Source: Leptolyngbyaceae cyanobacterium T60_A2020_046
GTDB lineage: Bacteria > Cyanobacteriota > Cyanobacteriia > Phormidesmidales > Phormidesmidaceae
Assembly: GCA_015272155.1 (NCBI GenBank)
Contig: JACYME010000129.1
Location: 1 to 34,560 of the forward strand
Length of the DNA stretch: 34,560 nucleotides
Direction: 5' to 3'
The notes beneath the pieces are model-generated. The model worked only from the letters and a program-made list of their open reading frames with translations, was not told the origin of the DNA and did no database searches. Numbering within the stretch: position 1 is the stretch's first letter; every line of letters starts with the position of its first letter. The position numbers were made by a program, and so were the translations under genes. Below, in pieces: positions 1 through 7,025 of the stretch.

Positions 1-266
1 CTGTTGAGCGCTTGAAATTCGCATCCGGATAGAGAAGCTGCTCCCTAGAATATAGAGAAGCTGCCCCCTAGAATTAGGAAACAGTTCAGGAACCTTCCTG
101 GGTATTCCCCAGTCCCCAATCGTCATGCTTTCGCGATTTGTCCGTTCTCAATGGACGCGATCGCTGAGCCCTGACACCGCCCCCGCCCCCCGACATCTCA
201 CCTTACGCAGCCATCCCACCCTTCGGGTGCTGTCGCGTTTTAGGCTACCCTTTTACCCTAAAAACC
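1..266. other. Intergenic stretch upstream of the diguanylate cyclase
   Basis: No open reading frame here has recognisable protein content. It holds the 23-bp tandem duplication at 29-74, one HIP1-like site near 158, and GC-rich simple sequence near 178-200. It presumably carries the promoter of the downstream gene, but I see no clear -35/-10 pair. Confidence 0.5.
29..74. repeat. 23-bp near-perfect tandem duplication
   Basis: Positions 29-51 and 52-74 are two adjacent copies of a 23-base unit beginning ATAGAGAAGCTGC and differing at one base. The surrounding 1-266 stretch has no convincing gene. It is the most diverged of several short tandem duplications in the window, so probably the oldest. 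Confidence 0.85.
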
Positions 267-1856
267 TTGGAGCAACCCTCTGACGCACCTCCCCAAGCCC
301 TCAGCCTGTGTTCGCCCGTAGGCAGCGTGGACTTCACCCCCTGGCTCAGCCTTTGGCAGGGGGCACCATGGCCTCATCTATCGTGGGAAGCGGCCCTCCG
401 ACAAGTTGCTGAAGCTGCGCAACAGGTTTGGCAGGGCGATCGCCTCCACATTTGGTGGCAGGGGGGCCATCATCCCACGGCAGACGTTGTGCCAGTTGTC
501 ACCGTGGGCGGAGACGCCATCGCCGCCCAGATTTCACTGGCGCTCGCGGCGGTGAGTCAGTTTTTTGAGCACGCGGGCGATGCGATCGCAGATATTGCGC
601 CCTCAACCTTGCCCGAAACACTCGCCACCCTGAGGACTTTGACGACCTCAGCGCGATTGCTCCGCCTCGTTGCCCTCTATCGCGAAGGGCAAATCACGGG
701 CTTTCTGTGTTGCGAATTTGCCGCACCTCCCACCCACGACGACATCACCCGCCGCTTTATTGGGCAATCCTTGATTCACACCGTGGGCCATATCCACGCT
801 TACCACCTCAATCGCCAGCTCACCACCCAAATCCATCGACAAAATCAGCTCTTGCGGCAACTTCAGGCTGAGTCAGAACAAGCCGCGATCGCCTGGCAAG
901 AAAGCCAACACTTCATTCAAGGCATTGCTAACGCCAGCACCTGCATCATCTACATCTACGACCAACGCGAAAACCGAGTCATCTATGCCAATCGCCAGAT
1001 TCAAGACCTGCTGGGCTATGCGCTGGAGGATGTGATGGCATGGGATGGCCCATTTTTAAATGACCTGACCCACCCCGACGATCGCAACGCCATCGCTCGC
1101 CAGCGACAACACTGGATGCAGGTGGCCACTCCAGAGGTCTTAGAGCTGGAATATCGCGTCATGGCCTATACCCAAAGCTGGCGCTGGCTACTTGTCCGCG
1201 AAGCCATGTTCCATTCTCAAACCGGAGTCGGATCTCAAATCATCGGCACTGCCACGGACATTACCCAGCTCAAAACCACAGAATCTGCCCTGCGATCGGC
1301 CAATGCCCAACTCCGCCAACTCGCGATTACCGACGAGTTAACCCAACTGGCCAACCGTCGCCACTTTGATGCCTGTCTTCAACGCGAATGGTCAGACATG
1401 GGGCAGCTCAACAGCCCGCTGGCCTTGATGCTATGCGACATCGACTACTTCAAACACTACAACGATGCGAAAGGCCACCAAGCTGGAGATGAGTGCCTCC
1501 AGCAGGTGGCGCAGTGCATCTGTCAGGCCGTGAAGCGGACGACGGATGTGGTAGCTCGCTATGGCGGCGAGGAGTTTGCGATTGTGCTGCCCGCGACAGA
1601 CTGTTTTGGAGCGCTAAAGGTTGCCGCCCGAATTCAACAATCGCTGGCCGAGCTTGGAATTCCGCACCCAGCATCCCAAGTGAGCCCGGTGATTACGCTC
1701 AGCATTGGCATTGCGGTGATTGTGCCGCCATTGCATACCGAACCTGAAAAACTCATCGCCGCTGCCGACCAGCAGCTCTATCGCGCCAAGCTTTTAGGGC
1801 GTAACCAATATCAGATTATCGATCTTGCTTATCCCCAATCGTCCTATGAGGCTTGA
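267..1856 (+). CDS. GAF/PAS/GGDEF diguanylate cyclase
   Basis: Makes the second messenger cyclic di-GMP from two GTP. The 529-residue protein has a GAF-like N-terminal region (about 30-190), a short helical linker, a PAS domain (about 210-340, with the 'YANRQIQDLLGYALEDV' type of sequence) and a C-terminal GGDEF domain (about 350-520). The active-site signature is GGEEF at residues 433-437, preceded by RTTD at 424-427. That is the RxxD inhibitory site spaced as in PleD-type enzymes, so product inhibition is likely. There is no EAL or HD-GYP domain, so no hydrolysis activity is expected. The chosen start is TTG at 267; no strong ribosome binding site precedes it. No transmembrane helix is obvious, so it is probably cytosolic. 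The signal sensed by the GAF/PAS part cannot be read from sequence. It ends about 120 bp from the convergent adenylate cyclase. Confidence 0.92.
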   Translation: MEQPSDAPPQALSLCSPVGSVDFTPWLSLWQGAPWPHLSWEAALRQVAEAAQQVWQGDRLHIWWQGGHHPTADVVPVVTVGGDAIAAQISLALAAVSQFFEHAGDAIADIAPSTLPETLATLRTLTTSARLLRLVALYREGQITGFLCCEFAAPPTHDDITRRFIGQSLIHTVGHIHAYHLNRQLTTQIHRQNQLLRQLQAESEQAAIAWQESQHFIQGIANASTCIIYIYDQRENRVIYANRQIQDLLGYALEDVMAWDGPFLNDLTHPDDRNAIARQRQHWMQVATPEVLELEYRVMAYTQSWRWLLVREAMFHSQTGVGSQIIGTATDITQLKTTESALRSANAQLRQLAITDELTQLANRRHFDACLQREWSDMGQLNSPLALMLCDIDYFKHYNDAKGHQAGDECLQQVAQCICQAVKRTTDVVARYGGEEFAIVLPATDCFGALKVAARIQQSLAELGIPHPASQVSPVITLSIGIAVIVPPLHTEPEKLIAAADQQLYRAKLLGRNQYQIIDLAYPQSSYEA

Positions 1857-1931
1857 GGAGATGATGGCCCGATTCGGCTCGGCGATCGCGCGGCTTGCTT
1901 TGCGCCATTCTCGCCCTGTTCTGTTGGCCCA

Positions 1932-1957
1932 GCAGAATGCTGAGGCAGAATGCTGAG
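1932..1957. repeat. 13-bp perfect tandem duplication
   Basis: GCAGAATGCTGAG at 1932-1944 is repeated exactly at 1945-1957 in the spacer between two convergent genes. It belongs to the same class of short tandem duplications as those at 29, 4708, 5996, 26482 and 32958. Confidence 0.9.
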
Positions 1958-1975
1958 AACAAGCCGCGATCGCGC

Positions 1976-2629
1976 CTAACGTTCGTGGAAGAGCCAGTAG
2001 GTCATCATCGGCCCTTTGCCTTTCACCTCAATTTCGCCCCGGGGTTCGAGGACGAAGTGCGATCGCAGGCGTTTGTAAGTCGCTTCCGTGACTTGAATGC
2101 GTCCCGGCAGGCCCGCAGTTTCCATCCGGCTGGCGACGTTTACCGTGTTGCCCCAAAGGTCATAGGCAAGCTTTTTGGTGCCGATGACGCCTGCCACCAT
2201 TGGCCCCGTATTCATGCCGATGCGCAGGGTCAGGGGTTTGCCGTCGGGAATGGTGAAGGTTGAAATCGCTTCTTGCATGGCGATCGCCAGCCGCGCCATC
2301 CGCAACACATGATCAGGCTCAGGGTTGGGCAGCCCGCCCGCCACCATGTACTCATCCCCCACGGTTTTGATTTTCTCAACGCCATAGCGATCGACGAAGA
2401 TATCAAATCGCGAAAAAATGCTGTTGAGCAACTCCACCAACATTTCCGGCGACATCCCCGCCGAAGCCTGGGTAAAGCCCACCAAGTCGGCAAACAGCAC
2501 CGTTACCAGATCAAAATGTTCAGCAATGACCGACGATCGCTGCTGGAGACGAAAGGCGATCTGATAGGGCAACGTATGGAGCATTGGGAAGGCGGCCTTG
2601 TCGGAATATATCGGGCAGTCTTCGCCCAA
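1976..2629 (-). CDS. Class III adenylate cyclase catalytic domain, stand-alone or N-terminally truncated
   Basis: Converts ATP to cAMP. Residue numbers use the TTG start at 2629. The first metal-binding aspartate lies in FADLVGFT (D48). The adenine-selecting lysine is in EKIKT (K86), followed by the second metal aspartate in GDEY (D92). The second specificity residue is D157 in YDLWGN, and the transition-state Asn and Arg are N164 and R168 in NVASRM. All catalytic positions are present and the K/D pair predicts ATP rather than GTP. The segment LPYQIAFRLQQ just before the domain is the usual end of a signalling helix, which in most cyanobacterial cyclases follows a large sensor region. Here nothing recognisable precedes it and a stop lies about 100 bases upstream. 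An ATG at 2584 is an alternative start. I read it as an intact catalytic domain that has probably lost its N-terminal sensor. Confidence 0.85.
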   Translation of the reverse strand: MGEDCPIYSDKAAFPMLHTLPYQIAFRLQQRSSVIAEHFDLVTVLFADLVGFTQASAGMSPEMLVELLNSIFSRFDIFVDRYGVEKIKTVGDEYMVAGGLPNPEPDHVLRMARLAIAMQEAISTFTIPDGKPLTLRIGMNTGPMVAGVIGTKKLAYDLWGNTVNVASRMETAGLPGRIQVTEATYKRLRSHFVLEPRGEIEVKGKGPMMTYWLFHER

Positions 2630-3000
2630 CGGAAACCGACACCGGACACCCGCAACGATCTTGGCGAGAAGGGTCAGAATGCTGCCGTTCCACGGTTATC
2701 CACAGACTGGGCGCGATCCATTCCTCAAACCCATCATCGCCAAATGCACGTGAACCTACGGTCAGTGCACCATGCACATCCCCTTTAGGTCGGTAGAAGG
2801 ACAGGGGCAAAGGGTTATCTTATCCGCTCAAGACCAGCGATGGGGACGGGTTGGCCGTTCTGTTTGAAGTTCGATATATCCTCACACATTCCGAACCGTG
2901 GCGATCGCACCCCGAGCATCGTCTACTCATCAGATTCTCAGGTTGCCCGACCAGGATGTGACCTATCATCGCAAGGGTATGGTAACGGAGTGTAACGGGC
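2630..3000. other. Divergent intergenic region
   Basis: This separates the minus-strand cyclase from the plus-strand DsbA-like gene. On the minus strand the cyclase frame stays open only to about 2690 and gives no recognisable sensor domain. It holds one perfect DnaA-box-like nonamer, TTATCCACA, at 2696-2704, alone. A GGAG at about 2986 serves as ribosome binding site for the gene at 3001. Nothing else is recognisable. Confidence 0.5.
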
Positions 3001-3816
3001 ATGGCGGATTCCTCAGAACAGCAAACCTCGCGTCCAACCTCGCGTCAATGGCCGCTGCGGTGGGCCGCGGGGGGTGTTGGCGCGATCGCGGTGCTTCTTG
3101 TCGCGGCGATCGTCGTGGTTGTGGGCAATTCCTCCGCACCCGAGCCTGAGCCCCCCGCCGAGCCACCCACCGCAAACACCCCCACCAGCGAAGCCCCCGC
3201 CCCGGCTGCGCTGGCGGATGACTTGCGGGCTCGGCAACAGCAAGTGAGTGCGGTGCTGCAAGACTTGGATCGGGAGGTACTGATTGGCGGTTCTCCTACC
3301 CGCGGCAACCCCGACGCTTCAGTGGTGTTGATGGAATTTTCGGACTTTCAATGCTCGTTTTGTGCGCGGGCGGTGCCAGAGGTGAAATCCTTTGTAGACG
3401 GCAATGAAGCCGATGTGCTGTTCGTCTACAAGCACCTGCCACTAATGCAAATTCACCCCGAAGCAGTGCCCGCTGCCCTAGCCTCTTGGGCGGCGCAACA
3501 GCAGGGCGAGTTTTGGGCCTACCACGATGCGCTATTTGCCAACCAAGATCGCCTGGGTGAGGATCTCTACGTCGAACTAGCAGACACCTTGGGGCTTGAT
3601 GTGGAGCAGTTCAACCGCGATCGCGCTAGCACCGACGCCCAAGCCGCGATCGCCCGTGACCTCGCCCTCGCCGCCGAACTCCAGCTCAATAGCACCCCCA
3701 CCTTTTTGATAGGAGATTTGCTGATCCCCGGTGCAGTGCCCGCCGACTTTTTTGCCGAAGCCCTAGCCCGATTGCAGGCGTTTCAGCAACGCGACAGCAC
3801 CGAAACCGGAGAATAG
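3001..3816 (+). CDS. Membrane-anchored DsbA-like thioredoxin-fold oxidoreductase
   Basis: Probable periplasmic or lumenal thiol-disulfide oxidoreductase. The 271-residue protein has a short basic cytoplasmic tail, one transmembrane anchor at about residues 21-42 (sequence around GAIAVLLVAAIVVVV), a Pro/Ala/Glu-rich linker (about 47-75) and a DsbA-type domain (about 95-262). The redox motif is CSFC in FSDFQCSFCAR. The cis-proline loop is STPTFLIG near residue 230. The insertion between these two motifs is helical, as expected of the DsbA (Thioredoxin_4) group. ATG at 3001 is supported by a GGAG 11 bases upstream. Its natural substrates cannot be told from the sequence. It is flanked by unrelated genes, so no operon partner is evident. 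Confidence 0.9.
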   Translation: MADSSEQQTSRPTSRQWPLRWAAGGVGAIAVLLVAAIVVVVGNSSAPEPEPPAEPPTANTPTSEAPAPAALADDLRARQQQVSAVLQDLDREVLIGGSPTRGNPDASVVLMEFSDFQCSFCARAVPEVKSFVDGNEADVLFVYKHLPLMQIHPEAVPAALASWAAQQQGEFWAYHDALFANQDRLGEDLYVELADTLGLDVEQFNRDRASTDAQAAIARDLALAAELQLNSTPTFLIGDLLIPGAVPADFFAEALARLQAFQQRDSTETGE

Positions 3817-4179
3817 CCCCACGCGGATAACGGATATCGACCAAAATCAGCGGGGGCAGATGACCGATGCATGATCATCGGCACTGGCTTGCTGAAGCAG
3901 GGCAATTTCTGGAAGTCTTGATGTTCAAGGATCTCAGGCAACGGAAAATCAAGGCTCCAACTTTAAGAGACCAGTGCCTCATCATCAATCATGTCGCTAT
4001 AGTGCCCAACTCAAATCACCCCACAAAGCCTTGACTTTGCAAGTCGTTCAATCCAGACATCAACTGAAGTTAGGCACACAAAAACTTTTCGCTTCTGAGT
4101 TTCATGCTTCAATCCTGGCCCTACAAAGGCAATTGATCACCCTCACTTTAAGGCGTTTGGTTTAGATGAGAAGATTGGC
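3817..4179. other. Gene-free stretch
   Basis: No open frame here has convincing protein content on either strand. A 63-codon plus-strand frame (3974-4165) lacks a ribosome binding site and any recognisable motif. The base composition falls noticeably from about 3890 onward, marking the start of the lower-GC patch that runs to about 4900. Confidence 0.5.
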
Positions 4180-4542
4180 TCACCAGTCATAGATTCCTGG
4201 GATACCAGGGCAATCAAAATCAACCCACATGCTACTTTGATCGCTCGGTGGGATACGGACTAAGTCTTCAGCATTTCTTTGTTTGCCAGAAGCATTTGGC
4301 CCAGTTTCTTTGGCTGGAAGAATCTCTTGAACAGATCGGCATTGCTCCCATATTTGCTTGTCTATCCCTGGAGGGGGGTGAGATTCATCGATTACCTGAG
4401 TCGAGGTGAGTGGCGTTTGAGTCGGAGCTGGCGCTTGGGCAGGCGTCGGTACCTGGGTAGGTGTAACCGATGATCCAGAACTTAAGTGAAGAACTACAGC
4501 GTTTCCTTGCTTGGTGAGGTGCGCTTCATCCCCGGATGTCAA
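4180..4542 (-). CDS. Hypothetical Pro/Thr-rich protein
   Basis: A 120-residue frame starting at TTG 4542. The middle is a low-complexity Pro/Thr/Ala linker (residues about 25-60: SSVTPTQVPTPAQAPAP and on). The C-terminal half is mixed charge with two cysteines (EQCRSV and DFDCPG) and ends GIYDW. I do not recognise a family. There is no signal peptide. It follows, in the same frame but after three stop codons in 13 codons, the broken two-helix membrane gene at 4576-4784. A Pro/Thr linker after two membrane helices would be a sensible design, so this may be the soluble part of a formerly longer protein or a separate small gene. Its base composition is lower in GC than its neighbours, which suggests transfer. 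Coding status is uncertain. Confidence 0.45.
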   Translation of the reverse strand: MTSGDEAHLTKQGNAVVLHLSSGSSVTPTQVPTPAQAPAPTQTPLTSTQVIDESHPPPGIDKQIWEQCRSVQEILPAKETGPNASGKQRNAEDLVRIPPSDQSSMWVDFDCPGIPGIYDW

Positions 4543-4575
4543 TGGTTACGTGGCTGTTTTTGCACCTCACTGGCT

Positions 4576-4784
4576 TCAAAAACGCTGTAAACCAATACAA
4601 AGAATAAATAGCCCAACCGGGATGGCCAACTTTTTTTGCTCTGGTGATACTTCTATTGTCCCGCCAATTTTTGTGACGAATCCCAAAACGAGAATAAACA
4701 GCGCTACAGCTATCAGAAGCTATCAGAAGCTATCAGAACAGTAGGGACTGGCGTGTCTTGTATTGCCTGCAAAAAGTCTCCCAT
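4576..4784 (-). pseudogene. Two-helix small membrane protein gene disrupted by a 10-bp repeat expansion
   Basis: ATG at 4784 opens a frame MGDFLQAIQDTPVPTVLIA that stops after 23 codons because the unit TCTGATAGCT (minus strand) is present three times at 4737-4708. With a single copy the frame continues directly into VALFILVLGFVTKIGG, then IEVSPEQKKLAIPVGLF and LQRF, stopping at 4576. That would be a 62-residue protein with two membrane helices and a short GG-containing loop. The reconstructed layout (short amphipathic start, TP.PT motif, helix, KIGG-type loop, helix) resembles a small membrane module common in cyanobacteria, often found alone or at the N-terminus of larger proteins. I know no function for it. 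Only the one-copy state is productive: two copies shift the frame, three or more reach TGA. Confidence 0.75.
4708..4737. repeat. 10-bp perfect tandem repeat, three copies
   Basis: AGCTATCAGA occurs three times without interruption (4708-4717, 4718-4727, 4728-4737). It lies in the first membrane helix of the reconstructed 62-residue protein and is the cause of its frameshift. Confidence 0.95.
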
Positions 4785-5011
4785 CGCCGCACCAGTTTGC
4801 CTTTATCAACTCAAAAGTTTTATCTTATGCAACTATTTCCAGGTCGTTATGACATCAAAATAGTTAGTTGGCAGCACGTTTAGCCATCTAAAAAATCCGA
4901 TCAATTGCGCGCACCACTCGCGATCGCAACGTTGGCTGAAAAACTGTGCGCCACCCTACTGCTTGGGCGATCGCAGTTTCGTTAGCCTACAGAGGCAGCG
5001 CAACATCGGCC
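4785..5011. other. Intergenic region between divergent broken genes
   Basis: Contains no gene I can support. It is AT-rich up to about 4900 and carries HIP1-type sites near 4920 and 4967, where the ordinary GC-rich composition resumes. Promoters for the minus-strand membrane gene and for the plus-strand urate hydroxylase remnant would be expected here, but none is clear. Confidence 0.4.
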
Positions 5012-5412
5012 ATGAACGATCTGAAAGTCATCATCGTGGGGGCGGGCATCGGCGGCCTCACCACAGACATCGCCCTGACCAAGCGGGCTACACCGTCACC
5101 CTCTACGAGCGCGTCACCGACCTGTGGCCCGTAAGAGCCGGAATTTCGCTGTGGTCAAACGGCGTCAAGGTGCTGAACTTCCTGGGCCTAGGCGACAAAA
5201 TTGCCCAAATCGGCGGCCAGATGAACCAGATGCAGTACCTCAGCAAAAAGGGAGAACTGCTGAACGACATCGACCTGCTGCCGCTGATCCACACCGTCGG
5301 ACAGCGGCCCTATCCCGTGGCGCGGGCCGACTTGCAGGGCATGTTGCGCGATGGGTTTCCGGGAGAAATTCACCTGGGCTGCAAGTGCGTTGCGGTTGAC
5401 AAGGAAGACGGA
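5012..5412 (+). pseudogene. hpxO: Remnant of FAD-dependent urate hydroxylase (HpxO-like)
   Basis: In the intact family this flavoprotein oxidises urate to 5-hydroxyisourate. ATG at 5012 begins [16 protein letters not shown], the GxGxxG dinucleotide-binding fold of FAD monooxygenases. After IALTKR the frame is lost: a G run at 5085-5087 appears one base short, and the next frame continues [10 protein letters not shown], then [13 protein letters not shown], and later [14 protein letters not shown], all typical of HpxO. About 133 codons remain of a family length near 385. The substrate-domain half and the second FAD motif (GD) are gone. The frame runs directly into the ATG of the 5-hydroxyisourate hydrolase at 5413, so a deletion removed the rest. 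The neighbour catalyses the next step of urate breakdown, which supports the HpxO reading over other FAD monooxygenases. Confidence 0.75.
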
Positions 5413-5769
5413 ATGACGGGAAAACTTACCACCCCCGTCCTCGATACGGCCCGGGGCTGCCCCGCCGCAGACCTCGTGATTGACCTCTGGCGGATAGAGG
5501 CGACGGGCGATCGCGTGTTGCTCAAAACCGTGCGCACCAATGCCGATGGCCGCACCGACGCCCCCCTCCTCGCCGAGGATACCTTTCTCCCCGGCGGCTA
5601 TGAACTGGTCTTTCACTTGGGCGACTATCTCCAGCGCCACATCCCCGACCTGCCGAGCCCGCCATTCCTCGATCAGGTACCAATTCGCGTCAATTTGGGC
5701 GATCGCGGCCATTACCACGTCCCGCTGCTGGCCTCACCCTGGTCATACAGCACCTATCGCGGCAGCTAG
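5413..5769 (+). pseudogene. 5-hydroxyisourate hydrolase (transthyretin-like), probably inactive
   Basis: The family hydrolyses 5-hydroxyisourate to OHCU, the step after urate oxidation. The 118-residue reading [15 protein letters not shown] ... [19 protein letters not shown] is full length and ends with the diagnostic YRGS tetrapeptide. The arginine of NADGRTDAP and the histidine of HYHVPLL are present. In the N-terminal motif the family has LTTHVLD with a catalytic histidine; here the codon is CCC and gives LTTPVLD, a single-base change (CAC to CCC) that should abolish catalysis. The gene is joined in frame to the truncated urate hydroxylase before it, with no spacer. I call it a pseudogene because of the lost catalytic residue and broken neighbours, although the frame itself is intact and could be expressed. 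Confidence 0.8.
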
Positions 5770-5888
5770 CCCAGCCCAACCGCGATCGCCCCATGCCATC
5801 CCCATCATCCTTCAAAAAATTTTGAACTTTGAATTCCACTCCCATCTCTCCGCTTTCGTCCTGCCCCGTTTCCTAGAGAGAACTTGCC

Positions 5889-6887
5889 ATGATCGTGACA
5901 CAACACACTGTCTTCAAACGGTTTTGGTATCCGGTGATGCCCCTGGCCCACCTGAGCGATGGCCCTCAGGGGTTCACGCTCTTAGGTCAACCGCTAGTGC
6001 AGTGCTCTCGCTAGATGAGGACGGGGCTCCGGCAGCGGTGCGCGATCGCTGCTGCCATCGCACCGCTCAACTCTCCCTCGGGCAAGTCAAAAAAGGGCGC
6101 ATCGCCTGCCCCTACCACGGCTGGGAGTTTGGCGGCGGCGGAGCCTGTGTGCGCGTGCCCCAACTGCCCGAGGGCGATCCCATCCCCGCTAACTACCGCG
6201 TTGAAAGCTATGCCTGCAAAGCCCAGTATGGCTATGCCTGGGTCTGCCTAGGGGACGCGATCGCCGATATTCCCCCCATCCCCGAAGTCCTCAGCGACGA
6301 CTATCGCATCATCCCCGAGTTCTACGAAACCTGGCGCTGCGCGGGCCTGCGCGTCATGGAAAACGAAATGGATTTGGCCCATCCCACCTTTGTCCACACC
6401 ACCACCTTTGGCAGCGAAGATCATCCCGTCCCTGACGCCCTCGACATCACCGAAACGGAAACGGGCCTGCACGTCTATGGCTTGCTCGGCGTCGTCAACC
6501 CCGAACTCCAGCAAAAGAATTTGAAGATGGAGTCAGCCCAGACCATGCGCACCCTGGCCATGGAGTGGTTTATACCCTTTACCGTCAAACTGAAGATCAC
6601 CTATCCCAATGGGTTAGAGCACATCATCGTCAACACCATGACGCCCATTGACGATCGCACGTCCCAAATGGTGCAGTTCTGTGTTCGCAATGACACCGAG
6701 GCCGACACCCCCAGCGCTGAAGTCATCGCCTTCGATCGCCAGGTCACCCTCGAAGATAAGCGCATCCTAAGAATCGACGGACTACGATGTGCCGCTTACC
6801 CTCAACGACGAACAGCACATGCTGACAGACAAGCCGGGGATCATGGTGCGCAAAAAGATTGCGGCGCTGTTGAAGGCGCATGGCTAG
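5889..6887 (+). pseudogene. Rieske [2Fe-2S] aromatic-ring-hydroxylating-type oxygenase, two frameshifts
   Basis: ATG at 5889 begins MIVTQHTVFKRFWYPVMPL and reads to GQPLV, where a 5-bp tandem duplication (AGTGC, 5996-6005) shifts the frame into a stop. Without it the frame continues LSLDEDGAPAAVRDRCCHRT. The Rieske ligands are CCH in RDRCCHR and CPYHGWEF. The mononuclear iron site has the usual N..D..H....H pattern in ENEMDLAHPTFVH. A second shift, an extra A near 6769 (CTAAGAATC for CTAGAATC), loses the frame; the corrected end reads TDYDVPLTLNDEQHML and on to LLKAHG, stop at 6887. The corrected product would be about 330 residues. The family oxidises small organic substrates with a partner reductase; the substrate is unknown. 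It follows the urate remnants in the same direction. Confidence 0.85.
5996..6005. repeat. 5-bp tandem duplication inside the Rieske gene
   Basis: AGTGC at 5996-6000 is repeated at 6001-6005. Removing one copy joins GQPLV to LSLDEDG in frame, giving the usual Rieske N-terminal sequence. Confidence 0.9.
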
Positions 6888-7025
6888 GGTGGGTCAACAG
6901 CGCATCCTAGAAGGTAAGAGTTCTTAAGGTGGTTTTAGGGTAGGCGCTGTATCTTTGAAGGGGATTCGCGTTAGCGACGGAATGCTGACGCACGGTTGTG
7001 TGATGTTTTTGGGTAGTCTTCACCG

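Noticed and set aside
2696-2704. TTATCCACA, a perfect DnaA-box-like nonamer, as part of a replication origin
   Set aside because: Only one copy is seen, with no cluster, AT-rich unwinding region or dnaA/dnaN neighbourhood.
3974-4165. 63-codon plus-strand frame
   Set aside because: No ribosome binding site, no family resemblance, random-looking composition.
4708-4737. Reversible multi-state phase variation by the 10-bp repeat
   Set aside because: Only the one-copy state gives an open frame; four copies still reach the TGA inside the third unit, so ordinary gain of copies cannot restore it.
5540-6910. 456-codon plus-strand frame as one intact gene
   Set aside because: Its first 150 codons are out of frame with the HIU hydrolase and the Rieske N-terminus, and its last 45 are out of frame with the Rieske C-terminus; only the middle is true Rieske sequence.
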